A stretch of DNA of 27,929 nucleotides from an uncultured Eudoraea sp. (GTDB lineage Bacteria; Bacteroidota; Bacteroidia; Flavobacteriales; Flavobacteriaceae). The notes beneath the pieces are model-generated. The model searched no databases. It worked only from the letters and a program-made list of their open reading frames with translations, and had not been told where the DNA came from. The stretch is taken from assembly GCA_905479615.1 (NCBI GenBank), contig CAJQNH010000091.1, positions 1 to 27,929 of the forward strand, given 5' to 3'. Position numbers and translations under genes: made by a program. Numbering within the stretch: the stretch's first letter is position 1; each line of letters begins with the position of its first letter. Below are positions 1 to 7,738 of the stretch, in pieces.

Positions 1-373
1 ATAAACCCGCATTAATATCTTCAAGCCTGTCTGCTTTGTCTTTGAATGAATGGGCTAATGTAAGACGCTGATAGGGATAAAAACAGCTTAAATACCATGC
101 CAGCTGTGTTACCTGCGGGACATCGCTCTGTCTGTAAAACACCGTACTTTCTACATCAAGCCCGAATGCTAACCAGGTAGCCGCAGTTGCATAGGTGTTA
201 TGTCTCAGCTCATCGCCATTTTTTATTTGAGTAAGGGAATGCATATCGGCAATAAACAGGAAAGAGTCATTTTCACGATCTTTTGCCATATTGATTGCAG
301 GTATAATCGCTCCTAGGATATTTCCCAGGTGAGGGGTTCCTGTACTTTGTATACCAGTTAATATTCTCGCCAT
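1..373 (-). CDS. trpS: Tryptophan--tRNA ligase, N-terminal part (cut by window edge)
   Basis: Charges tRNA-Trp with tryptophan in the cytoplasm (class I aminoacyl-tRNA synthetase). The first 124 codons are visible, read on the minus strand from an ATG at 371-373; the rest, including the KMSKS loop, lies beyond the left edge. The N-terminus has the ATP-binding HIGH-type motif as PHLGN (residues 14-18) right after the first beta strand (ARILTGIQSTGT), and the DMHSLT segment typical of TrpS follows. It diverges from the plsC-like gene across about 70 bases, where a Bacteroidota-type promoter can be proposed for it. Nothing suggests damage. The family call is firm because both motifs and spacing fit bacterial TrpS. 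Confidence 0.95.
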   Translation of the reverse strand, partial: MARILTGIQSTGTPHLGNILGAIIPAINMAKDRENDSFLFIADMHSLTQIKNGDELRHNTYATAATWLAFGLDVESTVFYRQSDVPQVTQLAWYLSCFYPYQRLTLAHSFKDKADRLEDINAGL

Positions 374-392
374 TTATTTTATATTTCAGAAG

Positions 393-424
393 CAAAAGTA
401 AAAGAAATACGATTACCCTGCTAA
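393..424 (-). promoter_or_regulatory. Candidate promoter for trpS
   Basis: Read on the minus strand this is TTAG, a 20-base spacer, then TACTTTTG. The second element matches the Bacteroidota -7 consensus TAnnTTTG exactly; the upstream element matches TTTG in 3 of 4 positions. Transcription would start about 13 bases before the trpS ATG. Predicted by eye only. Confidence 0.5.
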
Positions 425-442
425 AATTGTTATTTTTGATTT

Positions 443-1174
443 ATGCGCTTACCTCTGGAAAAATTAGGGCACGTTCTCTATCGTATTTGGTTTTATATTC
501 TCGTTAGTCTTCCAATATTTATTTTTTCCCCTATACTTCTCTTAACAACCATTTCAGAAAGGACTTATCCGCAATTTTTTTGGTTGGCACGCAATTTATG
601 GGCAAATACTATTATTTACGGGATGTTTTGTTTTCCAAGAATCTCCTATGAGCAAAAGCTTAAAAAAGGTCAAAGCTATATGCTGGTTGCAAATCATACC
701 AGCATGCTGGATATTATGATGATGTTAAAAACAAGTAAGAATCCATTTGTCTTTGTAGGGAAGAAGGAGTTGGTAAATATTCCTGTTTTTGGATTTTTTT
801 ATAGACGTGTTTGTATTCTCGTTGATAGGGATGACAGCAGAAGCAGGACAGCTGTATACAGAAGAGCACAGAAAAGATTAAATCAAGGCCTCAGTATTTG
901 TATTTTTCCGGAAGGAGGTGTCCCTGAGGAGCACATAATACTTGATGAATTTAAGGACGGGGCCTTTAAAATGGCCATAGCCCATAATATTCCCGTAGTT
1001 CCAATTACTTTTTATGACAATAAAAATCGTTTTCCGTTCGCATTTTTCAGCGGAGGCCCCGGTATTACAAGAGTTAAGGTCCATTCTTTTTTCAAGACAA
1101 AAGAATTGTTGGGAAATCAAAAATCGGAATTACGGGAAGAAGTAAGAAACGTTATACTAAAAGAGCTGGGATAA
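443..1174 (+). CDS. plsC: 1-acyl-sn-glycerol-3-phosphate acyltransferase family (PlsC-like)
   Basis: A 243-residue acyltransferase that most likely transfers a fatty acyl group to lysophosphatidic acid, making phosphatidic acid at the inner face of the cytoplasmic membrane. A hydrophobic segment at about residues 12-36 anchors the N-terminus. The HX4D catalytic motif is NHTSMLD (His85, Asp90), and the substrate-binding block FPEGG falls at 155-159, both correctly spaced for the PlsC family. The length is typical. The ATG is preceded closely by TATTTTTG (431-438), which resembles a -7 element but has no TTTG partner, so I do not call a promoter. Exact substrate is inferred from family; related members acylate other lipids such as ornithine or glycine lipids. 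Confidence 0.85.
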   Translation: MRLPLEKLGHVLYRIWFYILVSLPIFIFSPILLLTTISERTYPQFFWLARNLWANTIIYGMFCFPRISYEQKLKKGQSYMLVANHTSMLDIMMMLKTSKNPFVFVGKKELVNIPVFGFFYRRVCILVDRDDSRSRTAVYRRAQKRLNQGLSICIFPEGGVPEEHIILDEFKDGAFKMAIAHNIPVVPITFYDNKNRFPFAFFSGGPGITRVKVHSFFKTKELLGNQKSELREEVRNVILKELG

Positions 1175-1299
1175 CACTCTTGACAGGGAATAATGGATTG
1201 CAAACAATATAATATACCAAACGGTTTAAAAATATCTGCTATTTATGTAATTGCCGGTTAAACTAATACAGTGTATGAATTAATCAATTACCATAAGCA

Positions 1300-2856
1300 C
1301 TAAAATTTAAAATTCAGACCTGTATAGACCCCTATAGAGAAGGGTTGAAAATCACCAGCTGTTTCGCTAAATGTGTTTAATTGATATTTGAACATAGGTT
1401 CCAGGTTTAATTGCAAGGTTGGTGAAAACTTATAATTCAAACCAAAACCAATATTTGTACTTAAATTAACATCATTAATATTATTGGCCTCACCCATCTC
1501 AACCATATTTCCATTTGCCTCAAGAACAACTGAATTATCCACAAGAAAAAGTGAGCTAAATCCGCCGATGACGTTTATTCCAAATTTTCGGTCAAGCAGG
1601 GCATAATTTATCTCTAAGGGTAATTCTAAATAACCGAAATCCTGAATCATTCTGCCACTCCGGGCAGGGTTTTGTACCTGAAATTCCATGCTATTTGCCT
1701 GCTCTGTTAGTTTACTGTCTTCCATATTCCTGACAACTAAATTTTTTGAAGTAGGCGCATAATTTATGTTATCAATTTGATCATTAGTGGATGCGGTAAG
1801 TGAAGCTGAAAAAGATATTTCATTTGTATCATAACCATAATCTACCTTATGGAGCCCTGATCGGATACTCAACTTTTTATTAATATCATACGAAACCATC
1901 AATCCGTAACTGAGATTAACGTTGCCGCTTTTGGAATTCGACACAAAATTTGAATGTATTGGCGAACCATTACCAAATGAATTAAAATAAACGGGAGCAA
2001 TACTGGGCCCAACAGACCATTTATTACTATTATTTTGAGCTACTTCAGTTTCCTGAGATTTCTCAATTTCGTCGTAAATAGACTTTTTACCCATATCAGA
2101 TTTTGGAGCTTCTTTCTCCTTAATCAAATGGCTTGTTCCATCAGCGATAACGGCATCTTTTAGAGGAGTGTCTTTTTGGAGATTATTGGAAATATTATTC
2201 CCCTGAACTTCAACCACAGGGTCTTTAACCGGGGAATTCATATTGGCGGCAATTTCAGTATTTTTATTTCCAGCATTCTGCTGGTCCTTACTATTTTTGG
2301 TTACTTCATCTTCCGCAATCTCATCAGAGGTATTTTCTGAACGAACAAACGCAATTGCTGTTTCAACGTCTGTAGTTTTTGAATTATCGGTATTTCGTTC
2401 AGTCTTTGTATTGGGTTTCTCAGAAGACGTAGCAATAGAGGTCTCAATATTTTGTCCCCCATTAACTGACTTATTTGTGCCACTGGCAGGGTTTGAATTT
2501 CCTGAATCCTTTGTTTCCCCGGTAGAGTTTACCAAACTATTTCCATCTTCATTATTCTCTGCCGGCAAAAGTTTTTCAACATCACTTGCCCTTGAATTAT
2601 CCAAAGAAGGAGCACTTTCAACATCCGTAATTATTTGATCAGTATTTTGACCCGCTTTAAAAGGAATAAAAACGTACAACAACATGGCTAAAATTGCCGC
2701 TATACCCCCCAATTTCCACCATATAGGAATAATTGGACGACCCTTTTTCTTTTTATCCAGGGAGTTCGAAATTGCTTTCCAGACTTTTTCGTCCGGAACC
2801 TCGTTGAAGTTTTTCAACTTCTCCTGGTACAATTTATCAATATTTTCTTTTTTCAT
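1300..2856 (-). CDS. Transenvelope protein: cytoplasmic tail, inner-membrane helix, long linker, outer-membrane beta-barrel (anti-sigma-like)
   Basis: A 518-residue protein in an unusual order. Residues 1-45 are charged and predicted cytoplasmic (motif PDEKVWKAI, then KKKKGR). Residues 46-66 form one hydrophobic helix with positive charges on the inside. Residues 70-278 are rich in N, S, T, E, D and K and look disordered. From about 279 (KWSVGPSIAPVYF) to the end, alternating strands resemble PorT-type outer-membrane barrels, ending in aromatic LNFKF. The gene begins 11 bases after the ECF sigma factor stop, so the two are very likely co-transcribed. In Bacteroidota a gene directly downstream of an ECF sigma factor often encodes its regulator, so the N-terminal tail may bind the sigma factor. 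That role is inference; the architecture is read from sequence. Confidence 0.75.
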   Translation of the reverse strand: MKKENIDKLYQEKLKNFNEVPDEKVWKAISNSLDKKKKGRPIIPIWWKLGGIAAILAMLLYVFIPFKAGQNTDQIITDVESAPSLDNSRASDVEKLLPAENNEDGNSLVNSTGETKDSGNSNPASGTNKSVNGGQNIETSIATSSEKPNTKTERNTDNSKTTDVETAIAFVRSENTSDEIAEDEVTKNSKDQQNAGNKNTEIAANMNSPVKDPVVEVQGNNISNNLQKDTPLKDAVIADGTSHLIKEKEAPKSDMGKKSIYDEIEKSQETEVAQNNSNKWSVGPSIAPVYFNSFGNGSPIHSNFVSNSKSGNVNLSYGLMVSYDINKKLSIRSGLHKVDYGYDTNEISFSASLTASTNDQIDNINYAPTSKNLVVRNMEDSKLTEQANSMEFQVQNPARSGRMIQDFGYLELPLEINYALLDRKFGINVIGGFSSLFLVDNSVVLEANGNMVEMGEANNINDVNLSTNIGFGLNYKFSPTLQLNLEPMFKYQLNTFSETAGDFQPFSIGVYTGLNFKF

Positions 2857-2867
2857 GGCTTAGGTAA

Positions 2868-3398
2868 TTAAGCAATATTTATGTTTTCCTTCTTTATTTT
2901 TTCTCTTAAAATCATCCTGGCCCTCGCTAGATTTGATTTTGATGTCCCTTCTGATGTCCCTAATTGTTCGCTTATCTCTTTGTGTGTAAACCCGTCAAGA
3001 ACATACATATTAAAAGTGAGTCTGTATTTATTAGGAAGTTCCTGTATGTAACGTAAGAGGGTGGGGAGTTCAATGTCCAAATATTCTGAATCATGCTCGG
3101 ATTCTTCGGCAACATTATCTGTTACTACTTTCAGGTATTCCTCCTTTCTATATTTCTGAAGCACCGTATTAACAGTAATACGTTTAATCCAACCTTCAAA
3201 AGAACCTTTAAACTTGTACTGACCAATCTTATCGTATATGGTCATAAAGCTATCGTGCAGATTATCTTCGGCCTCCGTTTTATTGCGCGAATATTTTAGG
3301 CAGATACCGAACAATATTTTTGCATAATCTCTATACAACTGTTCCTGCGCACTTCTATCTCCTCTTTTGCAATTATGTATGAGTTCTTTCAGACTCAA
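2868..3398 (-). CDS. RNA polymerase ECF-type sigma-70 factor
   Basis: Directs RNA polymerase to a specific promoter set. The 176-residue protein has sigma region 2 at about residues 20-90 (YRDYAKILFGICLKYS, then DNLHDSFMTIYDKI and the WIKRITVN recognition segment) and region 4 at about 118-170 (LPNKYRLTFNMYVLDGF, then HKEISEQLGTSEGTSKSNL helix-turn-helix). No sigma 1.1 or region 3 is present, which defines the ECF group. The start is TTG at 3396-3398: no in-frame ATG lies between it and the lipoprotein gene, and the first ATG inside falls within region 2. The barrel protein follows after 11 bases. The lipoprotein gene ends 35 bases upstream and may share the transcript. Target genes cannot be read from here. 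Confidence 0.9.
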   Translation of the reverse strand: MSLKELIHNCKRGDRSAQEQLYRDYAKILFGICLKYSRNKTEAEDNLHDSFMTIYDKIGQYKFKGSFEGWIKRITVNTVLQKYRKEEYLKVVTDNVAEESEHDSEYLDIELPTLLRYIQELPNKYRLTFNMYVLDGFTHKEISEQLGTSEGTSKSNLARARMILREKIKKENINIA

Positions 3399-3433
3399 AA
3401 TATTGGTTAGATTAATAGGCGTAAAATAGTAGT

Positions 3434-3856
3434 TTATTGGGTTACAGGAACTTCAATTTCCAAATATTCTTGCTCTCCGTTTTCATCTTCTCCTGTCCAA
3501 AATCTAAAGAGGTAGGCATCTGTATAAAGACAGATAAAGTTGAACGAACCTTCTACTTCGGCCATTCCGTCTACACATTCCGGATCATCAAACTGCGATC
3601 CTATCGGAACTACATTTCTTGTTGTTTCTGCAATAGGAGTTACGTCAAAACCTTCAAAAGAGGCACATCCATTAGGCAACACATAAGTTACATTAATTTG
3701 ATAGGTCTCATGCAAACTAAATGATTCAGGTAATTCGGCACTTACAACTTGTAGTGGAATAAAGTAATAATTAGGTTGGTCATCGCTCAAACTACATGAA
3801 GACAAAACAAATGCGAATAATACGAAAATCAGGGAGACTATACTTTTCATAATCAT
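3434..3856 (-). CDS. Small secreted lipoprotein of unknown function
   Basis: A 140-residue protein with a lipoprotein signal peptide: hydrophobic residues 4-18 and a lipobox LSSC with Cys21 as the lipidation site. The mature part is acidic, with three further cysteines (NGCASF, PECVD, FICLYTD) and a beta-rich end FRFWTGEDENGEQEYL followed by a VPV segment, which suggests a small beta-sandwich. I know similar anonymous lipoproteins in Flavobacteriia but no tested function. Asp residues at +2 positions are absent (CSLSD), so surface exposure through the Flavobacteria export signal is possible but unproven. It lies first in a same-strand series with the ECF sigma factor, with a 35-base gap, so it may belong to that regulatory unit. 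Two start codons are possible (3856 and 3850). Confidence 0.75.
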   Translation of the reverse strand: MIMKSIVSLIFVLFAFVLSSCSLSDDQPNYYFIPLQVVSAELPESFSLHETYQINVTYVLPNGCASFEGFDVTPIAETTRNVVPIGSQFDDPECVDGMAEVEGSFNFICLYTDAYLFRFWTGEDENGEQEYLEIEVPVTQ

Positions 3857-3940
3857 CTATTAAAATCTATACTACAAGATGATAATAACAGCTAATGGTT
3901 GCTTAAAAAACCGAAGAATAATGAAAATTAGGTATTTAAA

Positions 3941-4948
3941 TTATGCCTTTACCACACTAATGGCTTCTTTTATTTTGCTTTCTAATTCTTCCAGGAGTTC
4001 CGGATTATCTTGCAATAGTGATTTTACAGCATCTCTTCCCTGCCCCAGTTTTGTGTCTCCGTAACTGAACCAGGATCCGCTTTTTTTGATAATTTCGTAT
4101 TGTACTCCGAGATCCAGAATTTCACCAACTTTGGATATTCCCTCACCGTACATTATGTCAAACTCGGCGGTTTTAAAAGGTGAAGCCACTTTATTTTTGA
4201 CGACCTTCACCCTCGTTTTATTACCAAGGACAGCACCTTCTGAATCTTTTATTTGCGTAGATCTGCGAATATCCAATCTTACAGAAGCATAAAACTTTAG
4301 AGCGTTACCTCCTGTAGTAGTTTCAGGATTTCCAAACATAACGCCTATTTTTTCCCGTAACTGATTAATGAAGACTACAGTACAATGTGTTTTGCTTATA
4401 GAACCAGTTAATTTTCGAAGAGCCTGTGACATTAATCTGGCATGTAAACCCATTTTAGAGTCTCCCATCTCACCTTCAATTTCACTTTTTGGAGTTAATG
4501 CTGCTACAGAATCTATGATTACTATATCTATTGCACCAGAGCGAATTAGGTTATCTGTAATTTCCAACGCCTGTTCCCCATGATCGGGCTGTGATATGAT
4601 AAGGTTTTCAATATCGACACCTAAATTTTTGGCGTAAAATCTGTCAAATGCATGCTCTGCATCAATAAATGCTGCAATGCCACCATTTTTTTGCGCCTCG
4701 GCAATTGCATGTAAAGTAAGCGTCGTTTTTCCGGAAGATTCCGGGCCGTATATTTCTACAACTCTTCCGCGAGGATACCCACCAACACCCAAAGCAATAT
4801 CAAGGCCTAGTGAACCTGAAGGGATGACTTCTACATCCTCAACAACAGAGTCTCCCATTTTCATAACGGATCCTTTGCCATAGGTTTTGTCCAGTTTATC
4901 TAATGTTAGTTTTAATGCCTTAAGTTTCGCTTCTTTATCTTTAGCCAT
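3941..4948 (-). CDS. recA: Recombinase RecA
   Basis: The strand-exchange ATPase of homologous recombination; it forms filaments on single-stranded DNA and triggers DNA-damage responses. The 335 residues cover the complete core. Walker A is GPESSGKT (residues 68-75), Walker B is in the IDIVIIDSVAAL stretch, and the L2 loop follows FINQLREKIGVMFGNPETT with the conserved TTGGNALKF block. The acidic C-terminus is short (ELESKIKEAI), as is usual in Bacteroidota. It ends 84 bases upstream of the lipoprotein gene on the same strand. The leader region (4949-5070) contains an imperfect GTGTT/AACAC inverted repeat, but no LexA box that I would defend. Confidence 0.98.
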   Translation of the reverse strand: MAKDKEAKLKALKLTLDKLDKTYGKGSVMKMGDSVVEDVEVIPSGSLGLDIALGVGGYPRGRVVEIYGPESSGKTTLTLHAIAEAQKNGGIAAFIDAEHAFDRFYAKNLGVDIENLIISQPDHGEQALEITDNLIRSGAIDIVIIDSVAALTPKSEIEGEMGDSKMGLHARLMSQALRKLTGSISKTHCTVVFINQLREKIGVMFGNPETTTGGNALKFYASVRLDIRRSTQIKDSEGAVLGNKTRVKVVKNKVASPFKTAEFDIMYGEGISKVGEILDLGVQYEIIKKSGSWFSYGDTKLGQGRDAVKSLLQDNPELLEELESKIKEAISVVKA

Positions 4949-5005
4949 TTGTGATTTTCTATGAAATTAGGAACGCTAAATTACCATTTCTTTTTTCATA
5001 TAACA

Positions 5006-5107
5006 ATGTCAAAAGCAACCTTTTTAGTATTCCTGCATCTCACTGATAAGTGTTCGTACTTAAACACAAAATATTCCATGGTTCCAGGGAACTTTGGGCA
5101 ATGGTGA
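5006..5107 (+). other. Possible 33-codon ORF in the recA-trhO spacer
   Basis: An ATG at 5006-5008 opens a 33-codon frame ending at TGA 5105-5107. It begins MSKATFLVFL and ends GNFGQW. No ribosome binding site or promoter is convincing. It is listed because it lies just upstream of a strong plus-strand terminator that otherwise has no gene to serve. A second tiny frame (5130-5162, MKKKITREWS) ends at the foot of that terminator hairpin. Either could be chance, or the transcript could be a non-coding RNA. Confidence 0.2.
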
Positions 5108-5160
5108 CTATATCCTATCAGGTTGATCTATGAAAAAGAAAATTACCAGGGAGTGGTCCT

Positions 5161-5196
5161 AAAAGAGTCTTGAAACTTCAAGACTCTTTTTTATTT
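5161..5196 (+). terminator. Strong rho-independent terminator without an obvious upstream gene
   Basis: A perfect 13-base-pair stem (5161-5173 with 5178-5190), a four-base loop AACT and a T run continuing to 5192. The T tract follows the stem in the plus direction. The genes on either side, recA (minus) and trhO (plus), both point away from it, so it cannot end either of them. A second GC-rich hairpin (GGCAGG 5204-5209 with CCTGCC 5215-5220) follows without a T run. Confidence 0.8.
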
Positions 5197-5257
5197 ACAA
5201 CCAGGCAGGCGTAACCTGCCAAATAGAATTATTAGCCGCAAAATCAATTAGTTTTCT

Positions 5258-5288
5258 CTTGCGCTAAAGAGGAATATGTTTAATTTTG
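5258..5288 (+). promoter_or_regulatory. Promoter for trhO
   Basis: CTTG (5258-5261), a 19-base spacer, then TAATTTTG (5281-5288). The second box matches the Bacteroidota -7 consensus TAnnTTTG exactly and the first matches TTTG in 3 of 4. Transcription would begin near 5295. It lies across the upstream candidate start codon at 5276, so it argues for the ATG at 5327. Confidence 0.65.
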
Positions 5289-5326
5289 CATTCAAATACA
5301 TTCTAAAACTTAATAATTGGTATAGC

Positions 5327-6358
5327 ATGCAACTGTACAATACATTAAGCGCTAAAGAAAGAGAAGCTCTTATTGAAGAGGCCGGACAGGAACGTCTGAC
5401 TATTTCTTTTTACAAATACGCACATATTCATAATCCAAAATTATTTAGGAATCACTTATTCATACATTGGAGTGAACTCGATGTTCTGGGAAGAATCTAT
5501 ATAGCTCCGGAAGGCATTAATGCTCAGTTATCTGTGCCGGCAGATAACTTTTTAAAATTCAAATCACATATAGACAGTATTTCATTTCTTGAAAATGTTC
5601 GATTCAATATTGCTATAGAGCAGAATAATAAGTCCTTTTTAAAACTGAAGATTAAAGTGCGTAAAAAAATTGTCGCAGATGGTTTGAATGATGCTACTTT
5701 CGATGTAACCAACAAAGGAATACATGTTGATGCCACACATTTTAATGCGTTGATTGACGACCCAAATACAATTTTGGTTGATATGCGAAATCACTATGAA
5801 AGTGAAATCGGACATTTTAAAAATGCAATCACACCAGATGTTGATACGTTCAGAGACTCATTGGATTTAATAGAAAAGGATTTATCAAACTACAAGGAGA
5901 ATAAAAACCTTGTAATGTATTGCACCGGAGGTATTCGATGTGAAAAGGCCAGTGCTTACTATAAGCATAAAGGGTTCAAAAATGTATTCCAGCTTGAAGG
6001 AGGTATTATAGAATATACACGTCAGGTTAGACAGAAAAATCTTGAAAATAAATTTCTTGGTAAGAATTTTGTATTTGATCACAGGCGAGGCGAGCGCATA
6101 ACTGAAGATATCATAGCCCAATGTCATCAATGCGGTGAATCATGTGATACCCATGTTAACTGCGCTAATGAAGCTTGTCATTTACTTTTTATTCAATGTG
6201 AGGCATGTGCAGATAAAATGAATAATTGTTGTTCGGGCCATTGTAAAGAAATCCATGAACTTCCTTTTGAAGAACAGAAAAGGCTTAGAAAAGGAAAAGA
6301 GGTAAGTAATAAAATTTTCAAAAAAGGAAGATCAGAGGTCTTAAAATTCAAAAAGTAA
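5327..6358 (+). CDS. trhO: tRNA uridine(34) hydroxylase TrhO (rhodanese-fold)
   Basis: Makes 5-hydroxyuridine at wobble position 34 of tRNA, using oxygen (TrhO/YceA family). With the start at 5327 the protein has 343 residues, close to the 350 of E. coli. An N-terminal acylphosphatase-like part carries ISFYKYAHI and APEGINAQLSVP (about 60-71). The rhodanese domain contains the active loop CTGGIRCEKA with Cys199. A cysteine-rich zinc-ribbon-like tail follows (CHQCGESC, CANEACH, CEAC, CCSGHC). The frame is open back to an ATG at 5276, but that ATG sits inside a well-matched promoter, and family members start near MQLYNTL, so 5327 is preferred. Confidence 0.92.
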   Translation: MQLYNTLSAKEREALIEEAGQERLTISFYKYAHIHNPKLFRNHLFIHWSELDVLGRIYIAPEGINAQLSVPADNFLKFKSHIDSISFLENVRFNIAIEQNNKSFLKLKIKVRKKIVADGLNDATFDVTNKGIHVDATHFNALIDDPNTILVDMRNHYESEIGHFKNAITPDVDTFRDSLDLIEKDLSNYKENKNLVMYCTGGIRCEKASAYYKHKGFKNVFQLEGGIIEYTRQVRQKNLENKFLGKNFVFDHRRGERITEDIIAQCHQCGESCDTHVNCANEACHLLFIQCEACADKMNNCCSGHCKEIHELPFEEQKRLRKGKEVSNKIFKKGRSEVLKFKK

Positions 6359-6574
6359 ACCTGCACAAGTATAATTTGCAGTAATTTTAGAAAATTTTCG
6401 TGCTCGTTTTCAAGACTTTATTATATCACTTGAAGATAAGAAGGTCGATTATTTTTACATGATAATTGCCACTTTCCATCACAGTAAAAAAGTACTATCT
6501 TTACCTTCAATAATTATTTATGAACCTATTTTAGCAAAACCAATTTTTAGTTTTGTTAAACCAAGATATAAAAT

Positions 6575-7738
6575 ATGGGTTGTAACAGTTGTTCAACCGG
6601 CAAGGATGGGCAGCCGCGAGGATGCAAAAACAATGGAACTTGCGGCACAGATAGCTGCAATAAATTGACTGTATTTGACTGGCTTTCCAATATGTCTCTA
6701 CCAAGTGGTTCTCAGCCATTTGATTGTGTTGAAATTCGATTTAAAAATAGCAGGAAAGAGTTTTTCAGGAACACGGAAAATTTGTCTTTATCCATTGGTG
6801 ATATTGTGGCAACACAGTCTAAATCTGGTCATGATATTGGTCTTGTTACCTTAACCGGAGAATTAGTAAAGGTGCAGATGAAACGAAAAAAAGTTTCTGA
6901 TTCCAAAGAGGAAATTCTTAAAGTATATCGCAAGGCAACTCAAAAGGATATTGACAAATGGCAGAAGTGCCGGAACAAGGAGGAAGAGATAAAAAAGCGT
7001 GCCCGTGAAATGGCTATTTTGCTAAAATTACAGATGAAGATTTCTGATGTAGAATTTCAGGGAGACGGATCTAAGGCCACTTTCTACTATACCGCAGAAG
7101 AACGTGTTGATTTCAGACAATTGATTAAGGATATGGCGAAGGCCTTTGGCATTCGCATAGAAATGAGACAAATTGGTTATAGACAAGAAGCACAACGTTT
7201 AGGGGGTATTGGTTCTTGCGGAAGGGAATTGTGTTGTTCTACCTGGTTATCGGATTTCCGTTCAGTAAGTACTTCAGCAGCAAGGTATCAACAACTTTCA
7301 CTTAATCCGCAAAAATTAGCAGGCCAATGTGGTAAGTTAAAGTGTTGTCTTAACTATGAACTGGATCAATATTTAGAGGCATTGGAGGATTTTCCTTCTC
7401 AGGAAAGTAAATTATTCACTGAAAAAGGAGTAGCTTTTTGTCAAAAAACTGACATTTTTAAAGGAATGTTGTGGTTCTCTTATAAAGAAGACGCTTCTAA
7501 CTGGCATATCCTCACTAAAGAACAAGTTCAGGAGATATTGGACAAGAATAAAGCAAAAAAACCAGTAGCCAGCCTTGAGGAGTTTGCGGTTGAAAATATT
7601 ATAGAAGAAAAGTTGATTTTTGAAAATGTTGTGGGGCAGGACAGCCTTACAAGGTTTGATCGCCCAAAACGAAGAAATAAGGGGAACAATAATAAAAAAA
7701 GAAGAAATAACAGAAAAAGACCTGCCAAAAATGCCTAA
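6575..7738 (+). CDS. ricT: PSP1 domain protein, RicT-like
   Basis: A 387-residue PSP1-domain protein. In Bacillus the homologue RicT (YaaT) works in an iron-sulfur-containing complex affecting RNA maturation and phosphorelay; in Flavobacteriia the function is untested. The N-terminus is cysteine-rich (MGCNSCSTG, RGCKNNGTCG, DSC), followed by the conserved region with GIGSCGRELCCSTWLSDF and LAGQCGKLKCCLNYE that marks PSP1 proteins, and these cysteines could hold a metal cluster. A long basic C-terminal tail (RPKRRNKGNNNKKRRNN) may bind nucleic acid. It is the first gene of a coupled run: its stop codon lies inside the first codons of gldH. TAGTTTTG at 6548-6555 could be a -7 element but lacks a -33 partner. 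Confidence 0.88.
   Translation: MGCNSCSTGKDGQPRGCKNNGTCGTDSCNKLTVFDWLSNMSLPSGSQPFDCVEIRFKNSRKEFFRNTENLSLSIGDIVATQSKSGHDIGLVTLTGELVKVQMKRKKVSDSKEEILKVYRKATQKDIDKWQKCRNKEEEIKKRAREMAILLKLQMKISDVEFQGDGSKATFYYTAEERVDFRQLIKDMAKAFGIRIEMRQIGYRQEAQRLGGIGSCGRELCCSTWLSDFRSVSTSAARYQQLSLNPQKLAGQCGKLKCCLNYELDQYLEALEDFPSQESKLFTEKGVAFCQKTDIFKGMLWFSYKEDASNWHILTKEQVQEILDKNKAKKPVASLEEFAVENIIEEKLIFENVVGQDSLTRFDRPKRRNKGNNNKKRRNNRKRPAKNA

Noticed and set aside
431..438. TATTTTTG in front of plsC as a promoter
   Set aside because: No TTTG-like element at the right distance, and transcription would begin inside the start codon region.
2243..2638. 131-codon plus-strand ORF opposite the transenvelope protein
   Set aside because: It mirrors the low-complexity linker of the real gene; the S/F/V-rich composition is the complement of E/N/T codons.
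5006..5196. 6S RNA or tRNA in the recA-trhO spacer
   Set aside because: I could not fold a long bulged hairpin as in 6S RNA, and no T-arm or anticodon arm is present; only the terminator is secure.
5204..5220. GGCAGG/CCTGCC hairpin after the orphan terminator
   Set aside because: A six-pair stem without a T run on either side; not a convincing terminator or riboswitch alone.
6360..6574. Possible terminator and promoter between trhO and ricT
   Set aside because: CTGCA/TGCAG has only five pairs and no T run, and TAGTTTTG (6548-6555) lacks a -33 box at 19-21 bases.
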